Source: Mermis nigrescens
Taxonomy: Eukaryota; Nematoda; Enoplea; Mermithida; Mermithidae
DNA: 64,000 bases
Reading direction: 5' to 3'
NCBI GenBank assembly: GCA_036768485.1
Contig: JAVLUZ010000145.1
Location: forward strand, 18,474,206 to 18,538,205
The position numbers and the translations under genes were made by a program. Positions 21,589-34,995 of the stretch are shown here, in pieces. The stretch's first letter is position 1; each line of letters opens with the position of its first letter. The notes under the pieces were generated by a model. The model worked only from the letters and a program-made list of their open reading frames with translations, had not been told where the DNA came from and ran no database searches.

Positions 21589-22256
21589 TGACAATACCCA
21601 AAAACATTCTTAATTCGGCAACCGCGTGTAACCAGTTTGAAAGAAATTCGTATGACTCTGTTGCTTAGTGTTTTTTTAAGACCGGTCTATTGTACATGTT
21701 GAGTTCAAATTTCGCTCCTGTGAATAGTTTTTGAAAAAAAGTCGGTGAAGCACTACGATGGAACCCTGTGGAGCGAATATTTTGTGAAAAATCGTATGCA
21801 TACGTCGAGCTGCTCAGGTGTACATAAGTAATTTTTTTGGAGCGTATCGGTTAGAATCACAAAATCCAGGGCCCCTTAGGGTTTTTGTGATATGGAAGAG
21901 ATATCTCGATAAATTTTTGTAGTTGGAATTTTGATGCTCCGATTAAAAAGCCGCAGAATATTCGGTCGTCTAATTAAAACTGCGCTGCTTTTCAACTTTG
22001 AAACCGATACTCGATGATGCAGCAATTGGGCTATGCCGTAGTTTGCTTATGAATACACGCGCTAGGATGCATTTGAGCGTGCATTTAGCACCCTATAGCT
22101 CGAATGTTCGGGCGTTTCCTGATTTAAAAAATCAGAGTTCGCAGAGTTAAGCATTATAACTGGTTGTGTACGACACGACTAAAGTTTCAAAAAAGTCTTA
22201 GTCGTTATCTTCTGCTCGTTTATCACAGTGGCACGGCTCTACAACCCAAAGTTTTT
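21589..22256. other. Unassigned sequence
   Basis: There is no coding frame, known repeat or RNA gene that I can support here. Confidence 0.5.
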
Positions 22257-23835
22257 ATCTTAGGTAGCGCGTTAGCGCGTACCTATAATATACTTGGGTA
22301 CCCCTAACACCTGTGCACCCCCCCTACAGCTATAACGGGACACTTCTGGAAGGTGCGGTTTTCTTTAAAAGAAAGATAATAAAAAAATTCGCTGCCCATG
22401 TTTTTTTGTTTTTCTTGAAACAAAAAACTGACTGTGTAAAGAAGGTGTAAAGTTTTTGTGTAACGTTATAACATAGGACAAATTTTGGGACCTTTTTGTC
22501 ACGGCATGTGGACAACTGAGTATTGATGACTCGAACAATTTAACAGCATAGGATTATAGAGGGATGGATTTAACAGAACAAAATTTTTTGTTTTTTGAAA
22601 TTCGCATTAGTTCTCGAATGGCAGTGTAAAGAGTGCGAAAATCTGGGGGTGAAAAAGCACTTTTTGGTCGAGTTTTCAACCTGCTTATGTCTGATACTAA
22701 CTCCGGTTATGAGTTTTTTAAAATGTTTTCTGACAGAAATGTAGAGCGGATCAAGGGCTACATTCTGCATATAAGCAAAGTCTTCTATGCTCTATGGTGA
22801 GTTAGATCATGGGGTTTAAAGTTTACACTCTAGTGGGTGGTGTAAAAAACGGATTTTAAGTAAGATTTCTCTGCCAAATTTTTCCGCTTATGAGTCAGTG
22901 TAAATTGAAGACAGCATTAATAAAGTGCCTCTCAGGGGCTACACATCCCAGCAAACCGCATTTAAAAACGCAATATTGAGTTATTTATGGGGGTGTAAAG
23001 TTCGAAATCAGAGGTAAAAAATGGGCGAAAAAACACGTTTTTTCCGAAGTTTGATTAATAAATCATACCAAATAATTTTTGCAACAGAATTTTGGCACAC
23101 AGGAATGTACTACGATTTAAAAGCTACAAATTGTACCAAACCGAATTTCTTTAAACTCAATGGGGAGTTCGGTACGGAATTTTAAAGTTTACAGTGTTCT
23201 AAATGATGGAAAATACGTTTTTGTTGCGTTTTTTGTTCGCCACTTTCTCCGTCCAGAAGTCGGGATAAGTCCAATAGAATAAAAATAAAGTGCATTATAT
23301 CGGGTGCATGTCAAAGCAAATTGTCTATACATTAATATTTAGCGAGTGTAAAGTCAAAAATTCGGTGTTTAAAATGCGTTTCTGTCTTGTTTTTCTGCCT
23401 GCTTCTCCGGTTATGAGTCAGGGACACGATTATCAAGTCTAGAAATGGACCAGGAACCAAATTTGATATGCCAGTCTGGCGCATATGTTTACACTCTACA
23501 GTGTTGTAAAGTAGTTTACACCTATTGTTAGTTTGCCCATAGAACATTATGGAGACTTAATTTTTTTCATAAATATTAATCGTAATATCGGAACAATATC
23601 AAAATTACGAATCTGACCAAAATCTTCTTTACACTAGGTGTTTACATGAAGTTTACACTACATATGTATTTATCTTCGTTTTTGAGCATTCCAGAAACCT
23701 AATTTTTTCCTGGAGTCTAGAAATTTCCAAAGAATCAAATGTGAGACGTCACGTAGGCGCGTTTGTTTACATCCAACAGTGATGTAAAGTAGTTTACACT
23801 CATTGTTTATTTGTCCTCAGACCATTGTACTTGGG
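22257..23835 (+). mobile_element. Foldback arm, copy b (truncated inward)
   Basis: The arm starts ATCTTAGGTAGCGCG with a terminal hairpin. It continues TATAATATACTTGGGTACCCC and then GTGTAAA/TTTACAC-rich sequence matching 49498 onward, but breaks off at about 23835 against the next arm. The position matching the TRIM insertion (about 23148-23166) is uninterrupted here, giving the empty site. Confidence 0.78.
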
Positions 23836-23842
23836 TATTAAT

Positions 23843-26800
23843 ATCATAGGTAGCGCGATAGCGCTACCTATAATATACTTGGCCATCCTTTTTCTTATAT
23901 GTTTATCACAGCGAGTGCGAAATTTGTGTCCCCCCCTCACAGCAACAACGGCACACACCTGGGAGGTGCGGTTTTTTTTAATCGATGGATAATTAAAAAA
24001 TTCGATGCCCGTGTTTTTTTCTTTTGTTTACACTCAATACTGAGTTAGCAATGAGCGTGTAAAGTGTAAAGCAAAAAATCAAATAATTTGCGGAGGGCCA
24101 ATTTTTTTAAAATGTTGCCCCCCAGCTGTAGATTACGAATCTGACCTTAAAATTTCTTTACAGTCGATGGTTGTTGCACAAAAGTGTAAAGTATACGTGT
24201 TTTTTTACTCTTTGCGTGTCCTTCAGCTTATCTAACTCAATTTTGGTTTCTGTGCAGTCCAATCGGTTTCAAAATGTAGAGGGTTGCAAAATCTCAAAAC
24301 AGATTTTTTTCTTTCTTATAACGCAATATTTCTTGATCTGCGATCGTTTTAGTGTAAAGGGTTCGAGACGAAAAACGATATCTCTTCAACTACTCCGCTA
24401 AGTAGGCGGAACATGCTAATTATGCTTAAAAGGTGCCCTGACCTTAGTGTTACAGATCCCAGTTTATTTTGTTTCTGTACACCCAATATTGCGGTATTAG
24501 CACAAGTGTAAAGTTTACACCGAGAAGCATTTTTGCGCCCAGAGCGTCGTGGAGGATGAATTTTTTTAAAATGTTCTCCGTAAGGTCAGGATTACGAATC
24601 TGACCTTTAACCTTTTCTACAGCCAGTGTTTGTTGAGGTATGAAGAGGTGAACTTTGAATTATATATACATCTATTTTCTAATGCCGATAGATAACTCCG
24701 CATTGCATATTTTTGATCAAATTTTCGTATTTCAGAGGTTTTTGACTCGTCTTTAATAAATAATTATTTTTATCATCATAAATGCACTATTCTTAAACAT
24801 CAGTAGAATGATGAGTATCTTTCAAAATAGGATAATCAAGCTGAAATCTGCTGATATGTCGAGTTGGCGCAGTGGTTGACAACTCTGTTCTCGGTTGCGG
24901 TATTAAACAAAGAATGATGGGTTCGAATCTTCTGAATGCTGACTTTTTTCATTTTTTCAATTCTTTTGGCAAAACTATGTACTTCATTTGACTCATATAT
25001 CTATTTAGGTTCTGCAGATAACACTTTTTTGTGTTTGAATTTCGCCTCAGTTGTCGAATGGGAGTGTAAAGAGTGCGAAAATCTGGGGGCGAAAAGACAC
25101 ATTTTGGCCGAGGTTTCGACATGTTTATGTCTGCCAACAACTCCGGTTATGAGTTTTAGGAAATTTTTTCTGACAGAAATGTACTACGGATCAAGGGCTA
25201 TCTTGTGCTTACCAGCAAACTTTTCTACAATCAATACGCAGTTGAGACCAGGGTTTTAAACTTTACACTCTAGTGGATGAGTAAAAAACAGATTTTTTCC
25301 AAGATTTCTCTGCCAGAAGTTGGGGTTAATTAAATAAAATAGAAATAAAGTAACTTCTAATGGCTACGCGTCGAAGCAAGCCGCGTTCAAAAAAAACTTA
25401 ATATTGAGTTGTTTATGGGGTGTAAAGTTCGAAATCTGAGGTGTAAAGTGGGCGAAAAAAAACAGGTTTTTTCGTATTTTAATTGATAAATCATATCAAA
25501 TATTTTGCGGAACATAAGTTTGGCACATACAAACCTACTACAATCAAAGGGCAACAAACTGGCCCGAACCGAATTTATTTACATTCAATGGGCGTTAGGT
25601 TCAGATTTTTAAAGTTTACAATGTGGTGGACAGTGATAAATACGTGTTAGTACATTTTTTGTTAGCCACTTTCTCTGTTCAGAAGTCGGGCGAGGTCGAA
25701 TAGGATAAAAATAAAGTAAAATTCTAGTTTTTTTTTCTACGTTAAATCAGAATTGGGAATCTGACTGTTAGTATTCTCTACACCTAGTAGTTGTGTAAAG
25801 TTTGCACTATTCATTTGTTGTTGAATATGTAGTTTATACTACAAATTTATTTTACTACCAAATCTAAGCGTTAGTGTTCCTTACACTTGATATTTGCGTG
25901 AAGTTCTTGAATTTTTGCCGAAAAACTTTGTTTTTTAATGTACCAACATCCCACCTTTTCAATTTTCTTAAAGTTTAAAATCTTTTACAATTCTCTTCAT
26001 AATTTAATGGTAGGTTTAAACTTTAAGTTTCTCTTGGTTTACAACTCTCGCTTAGCAAGCTCATTTTTCAATACTTTTTCATAGTGATCAATCGCGTTTA
26101 GTTCGGAATTGGTGGACGGCCCCTATTTTATTACTCGGCTTAAATAATCCAAGTGACTGTCTTTTGATTATTTTCTTTATCGCAAATTCAAACACCCAAA
26201 TTTCAATTTAAAAATCATAAAAATTATTTCATTATCAATTTTTATGTAAGATGACTGGCTGGTTGAGAGCTCTTTTTTGTTGTTTTCATTGTTCATTGTG
26301 CTCGTAGGAACCAGAAAAGAAATAGTTTTTCGCCATAGGTATTCTCTGGCGAAAACAAGTTAACAAAGCTTTTTGCGTTAATTATTATTTTGGTCCAAAA
26401 TAGGTCAATTGACCTAGGGCAAAATTCCGGGGCTACTTAATTACTACTGCGTTAGGTTTTTAGGGCATAGCTGCCAATAGCTCTGTAGGTACGGACAAAT
26501 TTAGGTCCGTGGAGTTTGAGACCGTAGTTATTGAGGGTTGTGGGGTTGAGTCCGGCGTTTCGCCCTAGCAACCTGACCAGCGCTAAGTGTAGCCAGGTAC
26601 TTAAGTAAGTCCCGTAGGTACTTTATATGTCGTTTCCAAGTTAATCTAAATGTGGAACGACCTCTATAACTTACAGGACTGTTTAGAATGTAACATATAT
26701 TTACTATAGCTAATAAAAAATAGTAAACTTTATACTTCCGACAATCAAGAGCATATCTAACTCAGTTTTAAATTCTATGCAGTCTGATTGATTTCAAAAG

Positions 26801-26965
26801 GTAGACGGTTATAAAATCTACGGAGTCTTTTTTTCAAAACAATATTTTTTAAATTTAGCGGCAATTAATTTATGTTAAGAACAATAATGTTTTCCGCGTT
26901 CTTGGACTGCTGTCATTATTGTGGTATGTTACTGTATGTGTTTTCTGACTGATGCACTGAAATCA
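23843..26965 (+). mobile_element. Foldback left arm, copy c
   Basis: The arm starts ATCATAGGTAGCGCGATAGC; here the terminal hairpin is perfect (AGGTAGCGC, GATA loop, GCGCTACCT). Diverged GTGTAAA/TTTACAC sequence follows to about 25920, with a tRNA-like insert at 24858. From about 25920 to 26680 the content is unassigned (it includes AGGTCAATTGACCT, a perfect palindrome). From about 26700 it again resembles 24200-24420 and, inverted, 14600-14750. The first array unit begins at 26308 inside it. Confidence 0.6.
24858..24943 (+). ncRNA. tRNA-like, Pol III-type segment
   Basis: An A box (TTGGCGCAGTGGTTGA) and a B box (GGGTTCGAATC) lie about 50 bp apart, then T6 immediately after position 24943. 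The 86-nt length suggests a class II tRNA shape, but the stems pair poorly. It shares TTGGCGCAGT with the tRNA-like part of the TRIM LTR. It could be a SINE head. Confidence 0.45.
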
Positions 26966-28507
26966 TGCTAATTAAAAGTAGGGTACTAGCAAAGAAAAAT
27001 GCTCCGATGGAACAAAAAAGATGAATATACTTGGAATTGTGGATTATTAAGGATGTAAAAGGAGGGGACTAGGGAGAATAAGTCGCAAAATCTGCTAAAA
27101 ATCACACTTTCTCTAAGCAACGCAAAAAACCTAAGTATATTCTGCGGCCTCTGAAAAGTGTCTTTTTTAAATAATTTTCAAAATTTCAGATAATAAACGA
27201 AATCTATAATGTTTCCTTTTTTAAATTGCTGGCAAGTAGCAACACTGACTAGCTTCGTATCCTGATTGAAAGAAAATATAGTAGTATTGTATTTAAAGTT
27301 GTTTTATTTTGCTATGAACATTATAGCAAGCAAAGCAGGGGCCGATTGATTAGTGCACACAATCGTTACGGGCATGCTAGTGTACCTACATTTAGTCTGT
27401 TTCAAGTCAACTCACGCGTTTCCTACTGTTTTGAACCAACAATTCTTGCAATTGTTTTGCATGCATCGATGTTTGCTATTTCATTCAATTGGCTTAGAAA
27501 GACTGTTACTCGATATCATTTCCCATAGCTGCTGCTTAGCTAACGTGCTGCTTTTTCAATCATTTTTATGGTTAAATATTTATTCTAATGTGTTAACCGC
27601 AGAATATACTTCGATTTTTTGCGTTGCTTAGAGAAAGTGTGATTTTTAGCAGATTTTGCGACTTATTCTGCCTAGTCCCCTCCTTTTACATCATGGAACA
27701 AAAAGGGGAATATACTTGGGATTGTGAATTATCGAGGATGTAAAAGGAGGGGACTAGGAGAAATCTCCCTATGTTATATGCCAAGAATCGCAAAATATGT
27801 AAAAAATCAGACTTTCTCTAAACAATGCAAAAAATCGAAGTATATTCTGCGGTCTCTGAAAAAACGTATTATTTGAAAATAATTTTTCTGATTGACATAA
27901 TATCTTAAAAGCATATTACGTAATGCAACTTTTTGCAGACTTACTTTGAGTTGCTTAATAATTTGACTGAGAGTGAAATGCTGTTAACAAATCATAATTA
28001 AGTTGTTCGTATTTCATTATTACTAAGCATGTCACTTAGCAGATACAGCCATTCTAAGTGTCAAAGTGCGAGCAATATTCAAATTACCAAAAAATTGATT
28101 GAAAAAAGCAGCGAGCAATGCAGTAGCTAAGCGAATTGAATGAAATAGATGAACTAGTACATATCGATGCATTCAAGACAATCGATGATATTGTTGGTTC
28201 AAAGCAGTAGGAAACACGGAAGCTGACGTGCAACAGACCTTATGTAGATACTCTTTTACACATGTCTACAACAATTGTTTACTAAACTTTTACATTTTTC
28301 AAAGGCCGCAGATTAACTTCGATTTTTTGCATTGTTTAGAGAAAGTCTGATTTTTTACATATTTAGCGATTCTTGGCATATAACATAGGGAGATTTTTCC
28401 TAGTCCCCTCCTTTTACATCCTCGATAATTCACAATCCCAAGTATATTCCCCTCTTTTTTTCCATCGGAGCATTTTTCTTTGCTAGTACCCCACTTTTAA
28501 TTAGCAA
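26966..28507. mobile_element. Foldback core, two copies fused head to head
   Basis: The outer TIRs start TGCTAATTAAAAGTAGGG (26966) and end inverted at 28507. In the middle, a right TIR (from about 27598) meets a left TIR at about 27695, both missing their ends at the same CCTTTTACATC point. The enclosed relic sequence lies in opposite orientations in the two halves. The same structure recurs in units 2-4. Confidence 0.75.
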
Positions 28508-30079
28508 ATTTACTGTGCGGTTCTTCTAATTATTGAATGGTTTAACCTTTACAAAGCTCCTAGTCGTAGAAGAAACAAACATCCTGATTAGTAAATTCTT
28601 ATGTTACGTAGAACATCCTGTAAAGAAATATGCTTCCAAAACTTTCTAGAGCTAAACTTAATTTACATTTTAACTTTTATACAAGAGTGTAAAGAATTTG
28701 AGTGGGATTAATAATTTCGATATTGCTCTGATATAACGATCAGCATTTATTAAGAAATGAAACCTCTATAATGTTCTAAGAACAAATTAACAATAGGTGT
28801 TAATCACTTTACACTACTCTTCATGCGCCCCTAGCAGACGTATCACAACTGTTTCCATATATATTTTACGACTTTAGAGAAAAAATAAGTTACCGTGAGG
28901 CTCTAGAATGAAGCTTATTATATAGTGTAAACTTTACACTAGCAACGAGTGTAAAGAAGATTTTAGTCTGATTTGTAAATTCGATATTACTCGGATATTA
29001 CGATCAACATTCATGAAAAAATTACGTCTCCATAACGGTTTATTGACAAATAGACACAGATGTAAACCACTTTACATCACTGTTGAGTATTTAATTCTAT
29101 GTAAATTTTCAGATTTCGGCAAAAAATTTAGGTTTTTGCAAAGCTCTAGAACGAAGATAAACCACTTTACACCACTGTTGAGTGTAAACAAACGCGCCCA
29201 GCTGACGTCCCTTATTTGATTCCATGTAAATTTTCAGATTTCGGCTAAAAATTCAGGTTTTCGCAAAGCTCTAGAACGAAGATTAATTAGCAGTGTAAAC
29301 TTCACACAACCGTCTAGTGTAAAGAGGATTTTATTCCGATTTGTAAATCTGATATTACTCGGATATTAATATCAACATTTATGAAAAAATTGCATGTCTA
29401 CAATGGTCTGAGGACAAATAAACAATGAGTGTAAACTACTTTACATCACTGTTGGATGTAAACAAACGCGCCTACGTGACGTCTCACATTTGATTCTTTG
29501 AAAATTTCTAGACTCCAGGAAAAAATTAGGTTTCTGGAATGCTCAAAAACGAAGATAAATACATATGTAGTGTAAACTTCATGTAAACACCTAGTGTAAA
29601 GAATATTTTGGTCAGATTCGTAATTTTGATATTGTTCCGATATTACGATTAATATTTATGAAAAAAATTAAGTCTCCATAATGTTCTATGGGCAAACTAA
29701 CAATAGGTGTGAAGCACTTTACAACACTGTAGAGTGTAAACATATGCGCCAGACTGGCATATCAAATTTGGTTCCTGGTCCATTTCTAGACTTGATAATC
29801 GTGTCCCTGACTCATAACCGGAGAAGCAGGCAGAAAAAACAAGACAGAAACGCATTTTAAACATCAAAATTTTGACTTTACACTCGCTAAATATTAATGT
29901 ATAGACAATTTGCTTTGAAATGCACCCGATATAAAGCAATTTATTTTTATTCTATTGGACCTATCCCGACTTCCTTCTGGACGGAGAAAGTGGCGAACAA
30001 AAAACGCAACAAAAACGTATTTTCCATCATTTAGAACACTGTGAACTTTAAAATTTCGTATTGAACTCCCCATTGAGTT
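28508..30079 (-). mobile_element. Foldback right arm inside unit 1
   Basis: This is the reverse-orientation arm with TTTACAC/GTGTAAA subrepeats, homologous to the reverse complement of 50400-51860. It is interrupted at 30079 by the TRIM after target AGTT. The continuation of the arm survives only after the last TRIM (43764-44661). Confidence 0.8.
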
Positions 30080-30650
30080 TGTCAGGGATGACAGCTGATG
30101 CAACAGCTGATACCCTATTTCACAGCATATGAGGAACAAACGTTCTCAAGCAAGAGAACCGGTCTTGGCGCAGTTGGTAACACAGCTGTGCTTGGAGTCA
30201 GCGCTGATAAAGGTTGGCTGGTTCGACACCAGCCGACACCGGTTTTGCCTTCAACCAGCGTCCTTTATTACGTTATGTGACATGGCGAGACTGAACAGTA
30301 TTTGACGTCAGTCATTGACAATGAATCTTGCACTTTATCGGCCAATGAGCCAATCGATATTTGATAATTTGATAATGGCTAATGAGCCAAAAAGGCCCCG
30401 AAGTCTATTATATATATTCGACTACTTAGGTCAAAAGGCATAAAAATTTCCTAAGTTAGTCCACATTTATAAAAAAATACATATCCTGCAGCGACCAGGA
30501 TGCCGCTTTTCTGAAGGAGGGGAATGTCAGGGATGACAGCTGGCGCAACAGCTGATTACCTATTTCACAGCATATAAGGAACAAACGTTATCAAGCAAGA
30601 GAACCGGTCTCGGCGCAGTTGGTAACACAGCTGTGCTGGGAGTCAGCGCT
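30080..30650 (+). mobile_element. TRIM, truncated in 3' LTR (unit 1)
   Basis: This comprises the 5' LTR (30080-30282), internal region (30283-30524) and the first 126 bp of the 3' LTR. It is cut at AGTCAGCGCT and joined to the next unit. Identical arrangements lie at 34425-34995 and 38771-39341. Confidence 0.9.
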
Positions 30651-33600
30651 GAACCAGAAAAGAAATAGTTTTTCGCCATAGGTATTCTCTGGCGAAAACA
30701 AGTTAACAAAGCTTTTTGCGTTAATTATTATTTTGGTCCAAAATAGGTCAATTGACCTAGGGCAAAATTCCGGGGCTACTTAATTACTACTGCGTTAGGT
30801 TTTTAGGGCATAGCTGCCAATAGCTCTGTAGGTACGGACAAATTTAGGTCCGTGGAGTTTGAGACCGTAGTTATTGAGGGTTGTGGGGTTGAGTCCGGCG
30901 TTTCGCCCTAGCAACCTGACCAGCGCTAAGTGTAGCCAGGTACTTAAGTAAGTCCCGTAGGTACTTTATATGTCGTTTCCAAGTTAATCTAAATGTGGAA
31001 CGACCTCTATAACTTACAGGACTGTTTAGAATGTAACATATATTTACTATAGCTAATAAAAAATAGTAAACTTTATACTTCCGACAATCAAGAGCATATC
31101 TAACTCAGTTTTAAATTCTATGCAGTCTGATTGATTTCAAAAGGTAGACGGTTATAAAATCTACGGAGTCTTTTTTTCAAAACAATATTTTTTAAATTTA
31201 GCGGCAATTAATTTATGTTAAGAACAATAATGTTTTCCGCGTTCTTGGACTGCTGTCATTATTGTGGTATGTTACTGTATGTGTTTTCTGACTGATGCAC
31301 TGAAATCATGCTAATTAAAAGTAGGGTACTAGCAAAGAAAAATGCTCCGATGGAACAAAAAAGATGAATATACTTGGAATTGTGGATTATTAAGGATGTA
31401 AAAGGAGGGGACTAGGGAGAATAAGTCGCAAAATCTGCTAAAAATCACACTTTCTCTAAGCAACGCAAAAAACCTAAGTATATTCTGCGGCCTCTGAAAA
31501 GTGTCTTTTTTAAATAATTTTCAAAATTTCAGATAATAAACGAAATCTATAATGTTTCCTTTTTTTAAATTGCTGGCAAGTAGCAACACTGACTAGCTTC
31601 GTATCCTGATTGAAAGAAAATATAGTAGTATTGTATTTAAAGTTGTTTTATTTTGCTATGAACATTATAGCAAGCAAAGCAGGGGCCGATTGATTAGTGC
31701 ACACAATCGTTACGGGCATGCTAGTGTACCTACATTTAGTCTGTTTCAAGTCAACTCACGCGTTTCCTACTGTTTTGAACCAACAATTCTTGCAATTGTT
31801 TTGCATGCATCGATGTTTGCTATTTCATTCAATTGGCTTAGAAAGACTGTTACTCGATATCATTTCCCATAGCTGCTGCTTAGCTAACGTGCTGCTTTTT
31901 CAATCATTTTTATGGTTAAATATTTATTCTAATGTGTTAACCGCAGAATATACTTCGATTTTTTGCGTTGCTTAGAGAAAGTGTGATTTTTAGCAGATTT
32001 TGCGACTTATTCTGCCTAGTCCCCTCCTTTTACATCATGGAACAAAAAAGGGGAATATACTTGGGATTGTGAATTATCGAGGATGTAAAAGGAGGGGACT
32101 AGGAGAAATCTCCCTATGTTATATGCCAAGAATCGCAAAATATGTAAAAAATCAGACTTTCTCTAAACAATGCAAAAAATCGAAGTATATTCTGCGGTCT
32201 CTGAAAAAACGTATTATTTGAAAATAATTTTTCTGATTGACATAATATCTTAAAAGCATATTACGTAATGCAACTTTTTGCAGACTTACTTTGAGTTGCT
32301 TAATAATTTGACTGAGAGTGAAATGCTGTTAACAAATCATAATTAAGTTGTTCGTATTTCATTATTACTAAGCATGTCACTTAGCAGATACAGCCATTCT
32401 AAGTGTCAAAGTGCGAGCAATATTCAAATTACCAAAAAATTGATTGAAAAAAGCAGCGAGCAATGCAGTAGCTAAGCGAATTGAATGAAATAGATGAACT
32501 AGTACATATCGATGCATTCAAGACAATCGATGATATTGTTGGTTCAAAGCAGTAGGAAACACGGAAGCTGACGTGCAACAGACCTTATGTAGATACTCTT
32601 TTACACATGTCTACAACAATTGTTTACTAAACTTTTACATTTTTCAAAGGCCGCAGATTAACTTCGATTTTTTGCATTGTTTAGAGAAAGTCTGATTTTT
32701 TACATATTTAGCGATTCTTGGCATATAACATAGGGAGATTTTTCCTAGTCCCCTCCTTTTACATCCTCGATAATTCACAATCCCAAGTATATTCCCCTCT
32801 TTTTTTCCATCGGAGCATTTTTCTTTGCTAGTACCCCACTTTTAATTAGCAAATTTACTGTGCGGTTCTTCTAATTATTGAATGGTTTAACCTTTACAAA
32901 GCTCCTAGTCGTAGAAGAAACAAACATCCTGATTAGTAAATGCTTATGTTACGTAGAACATCCTGTAAAGAAATATGCTTCCAAAACTTTCTAGAGCTAA
33001 ACTTAATTTACATTTTAACTTTTATACAAGAGTGTAAAGAATTTGAGTGGGATTAATAATTTCGATATTGCTCTGATATAACGATCAGCATTTATTAAGA
33101 AATGAAACCTCTATAATGTTCTAAGAACAAATTAACAATAGGTGTTAATCACTTTACACTACTCTTCATGCGCCCCTAGCAGACGTATCACAACTGTTTC
33201 CATATATATTTTACGACTTTAGAGAAAAAATAAGTTACCGTGAGGCTCTAGAATGAAGCTTATTATATAGTGTAAACTTTACACTAGCAACGAGTGTAAA
33301 GAAGATTTTAGTCTGATTTGTAAATTCGATATTACTCGGATATTACGATCAACATTCATGAAAAAATTACGTCTCCATAACGGTTTATTGACAAATAGAC
33401 ACAGATGTAAACCACTTTACATCACTGTTGAGTATTTAATTCTATGTAAATTTTCAGATTTCGGCAAAAAATTTAGGTTTTTGCAAAGCTCTAGAACGAA
33501 GATAAACCACTTTACACCACTGTTGAGTGTAAACAAACGCGCCCAGCTGACGTCCCTTATTTGATTCCATGTAAATTTTCAGATTTCGGCTAAAAATTCA

Positions 33601-34995
33601 GGTTTTCGCAAAGCTCTAGAACGAAGATTAATTAGCAGTGTAAACTTCACACAACCGTCTAGTGTAAAGAGGATTTTATTCCGATTTGTAAATCTGATAT
33701 TACTCGGATATTAATATCAACATTTATGAAAAAATTGCATGTCTACAATGGTCTGAGGACAAATAAACAATGAGTGTAAACTACTTTACATCACTGTTGG
33801 ATGTAAACCAACGCGCCTACGTGACGTCTCACATTTGATTCTTTGAAAATTTCTAGACTCCAGGAAAAAATTAGGTTTCTGGAATGCTCAAAAACGAAGA
33901 TAAATACATATGTAGTGTAAACTTCATGTAAACACCTAGTGTAAAGAATATTTTGGTCAGATTCGTAATTTTGATATTGTTCCGATATTACGATTAATAT
34001 TTATGAAAAAAATTAAGTCTCCATAATGTTCTATGGGCAAACTAACAATAGGTGTGAAGCACTTTACAACACTGTAGAGTGTAAACATATGCGCCAGACT
34101 GGCATATCAAATTTGGTTCCTGGTCCATTTCTAGACTTGATAATCGTGTCCCTGACTCATAACCGGAGAAGCAGGCAGAAAAAACAAGACAGAAACGCAT
34201 TTTAAACATCAAAATTTTGACTTTACACTCGCTAAATATTAATGTATAGACAATTTGCTTTGAAATGCACCCGATATAAAGCAATTTATTTTTATTCTAT
34301 TGGACCTATCCCGACTTCCTTCTGGACGGAGAAAGTGGCGAACAAAAAACGCAACAAAAACGTATTTTCCATCATTTAGAACACTGTGAACTTTAAAATT
34401 TCGTATTGAACTCCCCATTGAGTTTGTCAGGGATGACAGCTGATGCAACAGCTGATACCCTATTTCACAGCATATGAGGAACAAACGTTCTCAAGCAAGA
34501 GAACCGGTCTTGGCGCAGTTGGTAACACAGCTGTGCTTGGAGTCAGCGCTGATAAAGGTTGGCTGGTTCGACACCAGCCGACACCGGTTTTGCCTTCAAC
34601 CAGCGTCCTTTATTACGTTATGTGACATGGCGAGACTGAACAGTATTTGACGTCAGTCATTGACAATGAATCTTGCACTTTATCGGCCAATGAGCCAATC
34701 GATATTTGATAATTTGATAATGGCTAATGAGCCAAAAAGGCCCCGAAGTCTATTATATATATTCGACTACTTAGGTCAAAAGGCATAAAAATTTCCTAAG
34801 TTAGTCCACATTTATAAAAAAATACATATCCTGCAGCGACCAGGATGCCGCTTTTCTGAAGGAGGGGAATGTCAGGGATGACAGCTGGCGCAACAGCTGA
34901 TTACCTATTTCACAGCATATAAGGAACAAACGTTATCAAGCAAGAGAACCGGTCTCGGCGCAGTTGGTAACACAGCTGTGCTGGGAGTCAGCGCT
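30651..34995 (+). repeat. Tandem array unit 2 (4345 bp)
   Basis: The content matches unit 1. It differs from unit 1 at, for example, GTAAATGCTT (about 32937) against GTAAATTCTT, and GTAAACCAACG (about 33802) against GTAAACAAACG. Confidence 0.95.

Larger units (their letters stand above)
26308..30650 (+). repeat. Tandem array unit 1 (4343 bp)
   Basis: The unit opens GAACCAGAAAAGAAATAG and closes AGTCAGCGCT. In order it holds unassigned sequence, a fused foldback core (26966-28507), a reversed foldback arm (28508-30079), and a TRIM cut off inside its second LTR (30080-30650). The next unit begins at once. Units differ only at scattered single bases and homopolymers. The unit's small open frames (such as 27346-27528) are antisense to core relics and are not genes. 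Confidence 0.95.

Noticed and set aside
27346..27631. Open frames of 60 and 92 codons repeated in every array unit
   Set aside because: They are antisense to the inverted core relic and recur only because the unit is duplicated.
29697..30280. Repeated 80, 81 and 60-codon frames in the array
   Set aside because: They lie in foldback arm and TRIM LTR sequence with no protein features.
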